A stretch of DNA of 64,000 bases from Eretmocerus hayati (Eukaryota; Arthropoda; Insecta; Hymenoptera; Aphelinidae): contig CM056741.1 in assembly GCA_029851415.1 (NCBI GenBank), positions 177,365,021 through 177,429,020 on the forward strand. Direction: 5' to 3'. The translations under genes were made by a program, and so were the position numbers. This document shows, one piece after another, positions 55,740 to 64,000 of this stretch (the first letter of the stretch is position 1; each line of letters opens with the position of its first letter). The notes under the pieces were generated by a model. The model searched no databases, was not told the DNA's origin, and saw nothing but the letters and a program-made list of their open reading frames with translations.

Positions 55740-57157
55740 TAGTGGAATTCCCATCAAAATGACCACTTGAGAAAGTCGATAGGACGAGAGACATAGCTGG
55801 TTTAAAGGATAAAAAATTCAGGTTACCAATTTCGAGAAATCGATATCGTGGATAGATTTTTCGAGTCCAGCAAAAAAACTGGAAGGGTTGGGACAAAACT
55901 GATAATGAATTCGGTTTCTACGTTGAACATTACGTAAGAAACACTACGTCAACCGGGGTAACTTTGGAACACGGGGGGTAACTTTGGAACAACCCATGAA
56001 AGAGTGGTTATCACGGATAGTTGGCTAGGCAAATGATCCTGAGGCCTTAATACCGGTTCCCTCCACTTGGGACAAGCATAAACAATGTTTTGCATTAGTG
56101 GGAGGGCCTTCATCAGCTATTAATCCGTTTATAAGCTGACTTCCTCAGAAGTATGTTTTCGATCCAATAAACAGTCTCTCGGGAAAAGTGGCGTGGTTCC
56201 GACTTCACCAGGTCGAATCCAAGGTAGCTGAGCTAGATTTGACTTGTCTGTACACATATCTGGACGAATCCATTGTTACATTGGAGTATTTTCACGAAGT
56301 TTCAATTCTGTAGAGTAAAAACTGACTAGTATGTATTTTTTTTCAGAAACCGGGGTAACTTTGGAACACTTGTTCATGTACTCTCAATCATTTTTCAAGA
56401 TCTATATCATGGTCAAATAAACTTATTTTTGTAGTCGTTCATGAGAGCTTCAAAATGAGCCAAAGAACGTCTCATTTCGACCCATGGAAGCCAAGTTATG
56501 GCAGTTTTTGTCAGAAACCGACTGTGAATGTATTTTCCTCCTCGAGAGTTAGCCGTGGTACAGACAGTGAGGTATGCTGAAGGCGTCTATGCTCAATTAT
56601 AGAAGTTCAATTCAACCAAATGGACTTTTATAGTAGGTCAATGGAAAGCTAAGACACTCAGCTTTCGATCACTGATGGTAAAAATTGATTGCGCGACCTA
56701 GTTTATGAATAAATTAAGGAATGAATAATGATAACAATTTCTGTTCCAAAGTTACCCCAGTCCGTGTCTAACTTTGTAACACGACTTACAGCGCTCATTG
56801 CTCCAACTAGATAAATTCAAATGGACCTCATAAACACCGCAATCGAAAGCTGAAACTGTAAGCTTTCAATTGACTACAGATACAATGCACTTCTGATGTA
56901 AGACGTACAAGTTTCGCGAGGTTTAAGGAAAAAAATGCAATTTTTGTTCCAAAGTTACCCCGGTTGACGGTATTACTTTCCTTGAAAATTTCCGTCTCAA
57001 AAATCACATTCTTTGACGTCCAAAACAACCCTGGAAGGAACTCCACGTTCACGAAATCGGTACCTTAGATTTTTTATCACAGGAACTTGCTGTGTTTCTC
57101 GTCTTACTATATCGAATCGACTTTCTCAAGTGGTCATTTTGAAGGAAATTACACTGG
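55740..57157. mobile_element. long TIR element with a second inverted-repeat element nested inside
   Basis: The outer arms (about 55740-55855 and 57045-57157) share ATCAAAATGACCACTTGAGAAAGTCGAT and continue into TAAAAAATTCAGGTTACCAATTTCG-like sequence. Inside, GTCAACCGGGGTAACTTTGG at 55948 pairs with its reverse complement ending at 56968. Further copies of GGGGTAACTTTGGAAC sit at 55976 and 56345, with inverted copies at 56749. No transposase frame is present. The outer end resembles that of the element at 83-1011. Confidence 0.8.
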
Positions 57158-58124
57158 CTATCGATTAACAGTCCCAGAAACCTTGGGGTGAATGGGGTGC
57201 CTCTAAATATATAGAGAAAATTGTTTTCGTCTCTTCCCACGACCTTGAAGTTAAGATTTAAGGGGTGGCCCAACCGAAAATCGAAAATTGGGAAATAAGT
57301 GTCACCCTAATCCATATCACATTGTGAATTGTGGGTCAAGGATTGGAAGCCTGAGATCTTACTTCAATAAATTTTCCTCTTCATGGTTGTTTTTCAATTC
57401 GAAAACTAAGCGTGGGATCTGCTGATCATGTCATAAACAAAAAATTACGACGAAATTTTCTTAGCATTGAGCATGTATAACTCGCTCACTTCAGACCTCA
57501 CATCCTGGTCTCGAAGAAGTTTCCTGGCCCGAAAAATATCAATAACCAGTCGGAAAATGAAGAAAAACGCCATAATTACAGAATAAAGAAATTTGGGTTT
57601 TCCATTTGTTTCACAAAATACAAACGTGTGGAGACTTGAATATTAGGGGAATGTGTTTTAGGGTTGCCGAAGATTTTCCAGAATCTTTTCAGATATTTTC
57701 CATTCGACATTCAAAAGTTATCAGTTTCCGGCCATGTCCATCACTGTGGTGGAGAAAACAAGTAAGGTAGATGAACTGTACAATTTTCAAATGATCGCAT
57801 TCCAAGAAATTTTCAAATGTTGAGGCCTTGGAAAATTCTATTTAGTACTGTAATAATGCATGACTGGTCACAACTGTGATAATAAATCCTTGACCAAAAT
57901 ACAATTACTTGATATGTACATGTTTTGTAAATTCGACCGATTTTTTGCCCACGGGCGAATAAAATAATATTCTATATTTTATTCTCGTATGCATTAATAG
58001 TTCTTCATTGATGAGTTTTCATTTGTGTGAAGTTATTTGGGTTATCTCTTAATCAATACTAAAATTATCCTTACAAGAGAAAAAGGGTTCTAATGTAAGA
58101 CTTGATTTTCGGCGTATTGCAATT

Positions 58125-59043
58125 GAGGAGGTGGGTGGAAAAAGGGCGTAACCACCATTATGCTCTTTTTCCGGACATCGCTTTTTTTGAGCCACTATAC
58201 CAAGGTCTACCACCCCCCGAAATCTGTTTTTTGTAAGACCCCAAAAACCATCTGGCAGATAAAAGGGCGTAACCGTCATCACGCCCTTCCATCTGCATGA
58301 TAAAAGGGCGTAACTGCTATGATAAGATGTTAAAAGGGCGTAACTGCTGTGATAACATTTCAAAAGCAGGGCTTAATTTTTTGCTCAGCCCAACAGGATT
58401 TTGAAAAAGGGCTTAAGTACCTGACTGAAAAGATTTAAAAGGGCGTAATTACTCTGGAACAGGGCGTAAGTGAGGGCGGATCTGGAAAAAGGGCCTAATT
58501 ACCGGGGGAAAATTTTATAAAAATTCTCCAGAGCTTGGAAACGCTTCTCCACCTAATATAACGATGAAAACATGTTGTTTTACCTTCGAATTGAGTGTTT
58601 TTACCCTTCCCTAGTGAAAAAAATTTCTCGTATTTTCACACGACCGATGGAAGCTTTTCGTGTCCATAGAACCGTGGATCATGAATTGAACCACCCCCTA
58701 GCAGTCAGATATCTTTCAAAACATGCCCAGGAACACTCTCAAAAAATTTGGAGACGATTAGACTTGATCGCGAGATTTAATTTTACTTTTTGGAAGAAGA
58801 AAAGCCGAAATTTGACTCTGTATTCGGAAAAAAGGCGTAATTGCATTTTTTGAAATTGCTGAAAAGAGCTCAAAATCAAATTTCATCCCCCGGCTCGGGT
58901 TGGGCTATTTTGCGAATATTATTTTCTTCGAAATAAGTTAGGTCAAATCGTCCAATTATGTCTGTAGCGGTTTTTATTAAGTTTTTATTGATTTTCTCAA
59001 AATGACCGTTTTGCAATTACGCTCTTTTTCCACCCACCCCCTC
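58125..59043. mobile_element. TIR element with internal AAAAGGGCGTAA repeats
   Basis: The left end GAGGAGGTGGGTGGAAAAAG (58125) and the right end (reverse complement GAGGGGGTGGGTGGAAAAAG, ending near 59043) form terminal inverted repeats flanked by AATT. AAAAGGGCGTAA or a close variant recurs at least eight times, mainly 58137-58500. A 93-codon plus-strand frame (58572-58853) lies in the middle but resembles no transposase. Confidence 0.75.
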
Positions 59044-60138
59044 AATTATTCTATATATAGAAACATCCCCTGTTCAAAAAAGGTACGAAATTCATAAAAA
59101 TTTGCTGCTGGAATCTCGAGCCGTTGTATCAGTTTTCATTCGCGTTTTGGATACTGTGTATGTAAAATAGGGACCCTACGTAAAATCATCGGCATGTAAA
59201 TATATGTCTAAGTACGAAAGAAAACGTAATTTGAAAATTTCCTGGAAGCGATTCTTCATCAGAGGTCATTGAATCAAATGTGACACATTGAAAAGAACCA
59301 AAAAATCTGCTGTTTGGAGAACCAGACCTAGCATATTTATCGCGATTCTAAAATAAAAAAAACCCTGGCGTCTCTAAGGAAAAACAGGTGCATAAATACG
59401 GCGAATTTGGTTTTACCTGGGTTTTGATTATGTCAAAATTGCTCGAAAAAAGTAGCCTGGCTTGGCCGGAAGGTTTATCTATTATTCAACGGCCTTATTT
59501 AACGTCACTCTAGATTCACGAAAATAACTTCTATCAAATCCAGATAAGAAAAGTTTGAATCCACACAAATAGACTACGCTCTGCATGCGAAATTTTATTA
59601 ATTTCATCAGTAGCGTCGCGCACCCGAAGGACAAAAAAATGATGACTTATTGGGGAAGCAAATAAAGTATCAAATAATATTGCATTCTGTACAATAAATT
59701 TGCAGTCATGTCAAATATTATTAATAGACGACGGGAGCGGCTAAAGTTCCAATTTTAATCGTGTTGCAAAATTATAGAAAAATATCAACCAACGCATCGA
59801 AAAATTATTTTGCCTAATACTCTCATCATAACATAACAATGGCACACCCATCACCATCGCACGTGCTCCGATTCTACTAATACGTGCGATATGTAATAAC
59901 TGTAATGGTCGATCGTGGTATGTCCATCGACTTAAATAAGAATTATAACTAATAATGACAGCTTTTGAGGCCAGTACCGGTTGTCTGTATATATCTCAAA
60001 AGCAAAATGCAACAAATTCACTCACGCTATTTTAGAGCAGAAGAGTCAGCCGTTGAGGAAATACGCGTCGCTCCAACAAGATGCAAGTGATGACTGTGGA
60101 TGTTAGGGAGCCCACGTGCCACAATGGAGTACGTAATA

Positions 60139-60561
60139 TTTTGGAGTAGGGAGGGTAGAGAGAAGGAGAGTAAACTCTGGGCTTTCGCCGTGTACAAAAC
60201 TAGTTTCTGTCAGGATACAATTACACTTCCAGAGTTGGCCACTAGAGGCTCTGGGGTGCTCTGGGCTAGATCGACGCTGGCTCATAGCTTCTCAGAAGAA
60301 GGAAGACTGACTCCGCCTCCTTTATCCCCTCTCGTAGTAGGTGAAAAATGTCAAAGTAGTGTGCGTGTCACATTCAATCTCCGTAATGCTAACGCGATCC
60401 ACGCCTCTTACGCACACGAGCGTCCCGGTTTCGTGTCGGTGAAGCCTTAGCCCAGAGCCTAGTAGCGCCTCTCGTGGAAAATATGTCGTTACTGTATCCT
60501 GGCTAGCTCTGGCTTTCGGACCGAGTTTACTCTCCTTCTCTCTACCCTCCCTATTTTGGAG
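60139..60561. mobile_element. hAT-type MITE with 8-bp target duplication
   Basis: Element 60147-60553 (407 bp) has 31-bp perfect terminal inverted repeats beginning TAGGGAGGGTAGAGAGAAGG. It is flanked on both sides by the direct repeat TTTTGGAG (60139-60146 and 60554-60561). An 8-bp duplication with TAGGG/CAGGG ends is typical of hAT transposons. Imperfect pairing extends further in (AGGATACA/TGTATCCT). It has no transposase and so depends on one elsewhere. Confidence 0.9.
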
Positions 60562-61746
60562 CATGCAGGATCAGCAGATGCGGCCTTGAACACGACTTCA
60601 GAGAGAAGAAATCGGATTGGTCCTTACACGATGAGAGGAGGGAAACCTAGCCAATCAATGACCTCCGCCCTTTTAAAAATTCTTGCAGAGATTTGCATAG
60701 CTGTCTTGGGGCGAAAACGGTACAATAAGAGAGTGAAAGTTGTCTTGGAAAATCCATGTAAGAGGAATTCGAGAGAAATCAGTTTTCTACGCTCTTCTGT
60801 TTTTCATTCGCCACCTTACATTTTCAGCGCGCCGGTATCCATCGGTTCCTCTATATAGTAGCGGTCCTCCAGGATCACTAGTTCCTAGCTACTCTGATAG
60901 ATTGAGAAAGAATTATCAATGGATATGAGTTGACTTGAATTGAATAAACAGTAGGAGATAAACTTCGAAAGACATTTAAACGAGAAGAAGTGCATAGAAA
61001 ATTGATCCAACGTGAAATTTTCCACTTGTTACTTGGATTTAGTTCACGAGTAAAGTGATGACCGTTATTACCTTTGATGAATTTCCCGAGAAAGAGTTTC
61101 ATTAGCGGTGACAACTTATTCTACCTCCGGGAAAATCGAATTCAAAACTCGAGACCTATTTATGATACCCACTAAAATTATCAGAACGCTCGTCAGAACG
61201 TGTGTTTCATAGTCAATCTTAGGAAAGAAATGTCGCGAATTTTTGGAAAATTGAAAAAAATTTTCGAATCTGATTACTTAGCATGATATATGGGAACTTG
61301 TATTCGCTATATCGATAATTTGATTAATGAGCGATTTTTCCCGCATTAACAAGATTACACAAATGAAGGAAGTAAACTTCCTTTAATCTTTTTATCCCGT
61401 GTAACTATAATATTAACATTCAAGATGACTGGAGAAAGTAGAGAGAGAATACTCATGCAGTTTGAGTTTTACAAAAATGATGGCGATTTCTACTTTATTC
61501 TCATCACAGGCATATCACTGCCATCTAATATAACATGAGTGATTCAGCATAAGATAATTTTGCCATTGGTTATAACAAAACGATACCATCTGAAAACATA
61601 CAAACGGACAAATCGAATTCGTTTGGTAATATCACATATGTTTGCAAGAAGGTAAGATGGAAGGAATGTTCATAAAAGGAGTTTTGGTGGATTACAATGT
61701 AGCTTTAAAGATTCCAAAATTAATGATTCGCGATGATGTGCTAATT
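60562..61746. other. spacer before reductase copy B
   Basis: No gene recognised. A minus-strand AATAAA at 61494-61499 lies about 250 bp past the copy B stop and is its likely poly(A) signal. Confidence 0.4.
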
Positions 61747-62972
<1,226 letters not shown>

Positions 62973-64000
62973 CTGAAAAAAGATGAGAGAAAAAATTCTG
63001 TTAGACAATTTGAAAAATTGACTGAATCGTGCAGTACTCTGCAGAAAACGGAATAGCAATGGCTTTACTAGAACTTGATTCTCTAATTCTATCAACCATC
63101 CTCGAATCGCAGGAATTAGATATGTACGAAATCGTGTTATTCTTCTCAAGATCGTCATAATGCTTCTTTGAATGGCTTTCCTACGATTATCCACAAGTGG
63201 ATTATGGGTACGAGCGTTTTGAAAGTGAAAAATGTTCTTGTACAAAATACACAGATCTCGATACAAACAATATGAAGACAAAATGTTTCCACTCCTTTCA
63301 AACCCATGCACATTATCTACGGAACACATGTCTGTCAAAAAAACTAGTTGCATATCATGATTCCGGCACGGAATTTTCCGAATTGAAAAATAAAGATTTT
63401 CAACGTTGTTTCATACTACGAAACTTGCATTAAAGAGCCTTCTATACCAATCCCTTTTTTTCGATTTTCGAACGGTCATGGGCGCAAGGGTGTCGGAGAT
63501 ATTATGATTTAAAGCTAGTATCTGTATTCCAATTTGTTGCAGGGTACAATGTGTGATTCGAGAAAGAACTTTTCAAGAGTTTCATACAATCAAAGTGATT
63601 AAAGGGTCTTAATTAGGCAGGTATCTTAACTCAAGAAGAAGTCTTTGTATCAAGCGAGTTCAATTTCCATTCTTTTGATTGAACTAGTTGTGCATTTTTT
63701 CGAAAAATTTTTTTTTTGACATTTAGAATAGCGGATAATAAAGCCTCTGTGGTAGAGTAGAATGTGAGAAGATTGCGAGTTGAGATTCGTGGTTATCGCG
63801 GTCTTGATGATATGATCGAGGTTGTAATTTGGGCAATTCAGAAACGGATCGGAAAATTTTTAGACGAGATCAAAAGACATTGTCAATCCTTTCCTATGTG
63901 ATTTTTAAAATTTTTGTGTACCCTTCATTTATCAAGAAAAAACTGATTCATATTCATCGTTGTAAGGTGCGAATAAGGACATTACTATTCATTTTATAAC
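62973..64000. other. probable first intron of reductase copy B
   Basis: AT-rich, with no convincing coding exon, repeat or RNA gene. The corresponding intron in copy A is only 232 bp (50685-50916), so copy B's first intron would be at least 1 kb. Confidence 0.4.

Noticed and set aside
56150..56240. Sequence with CAGGTCGAATCC, reminiscent of a tRNA T-loop
   Set aside because: No acceptor stem, D-arm or anticodon arm could be folded around it; it lies inside a fold-back element.
60100..60450. 116-codon frame in the 60.1-60.56 kb region
   Set aside because: Lies across a hAT-type MITE; the mirrored frame from the other arm encodes the same peptide piece.

Overview
This window looks like nuclear DNA of an insect, probably a hymenopteran such as a parasitoid wasp or sawfly. 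It is AT-rich and gene-sparse. Genes are split by GT-AG introns, and the ordinary insect housekeeping genes found here read as single-copy orthologues. The order-level guess rests on how the coatomer gamma and MetAP2 proteins read, not on a database search. All exon coordinates below were worked out by hand from splice signals and reading-frame phase.

Plus strand, about 5.7-40.5 kb: a widely spread gene with a FAM107 (DRR1/TU3A-like) actin-associated domain. Five exons join in phase (5690, 17605, 38687, 39027, 39651), with one 11.9 kb and one 21 kb intron. These introns and the 5' flank hold almost nothing but fold-back repeats, short satellites and two unusual structures: a 107-bp perfect palindrome at 18.8 kb and a GC-rich hairpin island at 19.25 kb.

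Minus strand, 40.9-51.0 kb: a compact cluster in one orientation. Methionine aminopeptidase 2 (5 exons, 470 aa), coatomer subunit gamma (6 exons, 873 aa) and a prostaglandin-reductase-1-like alkenal/enone reductase (4 exons, 343 aa) are all complete. MetAP2 and the FAM107-like gene converge, and their poly(A) signals lie about 20 bp apart.

51-64 kb: a second prostaglandin-reductase-1-like copy (61.7-63.0 kb, minus) has the same exon boundaries. Its first exon is not visible and probably lies beyond the window. Between the two copies are a retropepsin-like, apparently domesticated gene (53.76-54.63 kb, minus) in which the catalytic Asp of the DTG motif is Lys, and several non-autonomous inverted-repeat elements. 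One of these is a clean hAT-type MITE with an 8-bp target duplication (60.15-60.55 kb), and one is an element nested inside another (55.7-57.2 kb).

No tRNA, rRNA, CRISPR, reverse transcriptase or transposase gene was recognised. The least ordinary signals are the retropepsin-like gene, the palindromes and the GC island. None of these is proven to be a new system.
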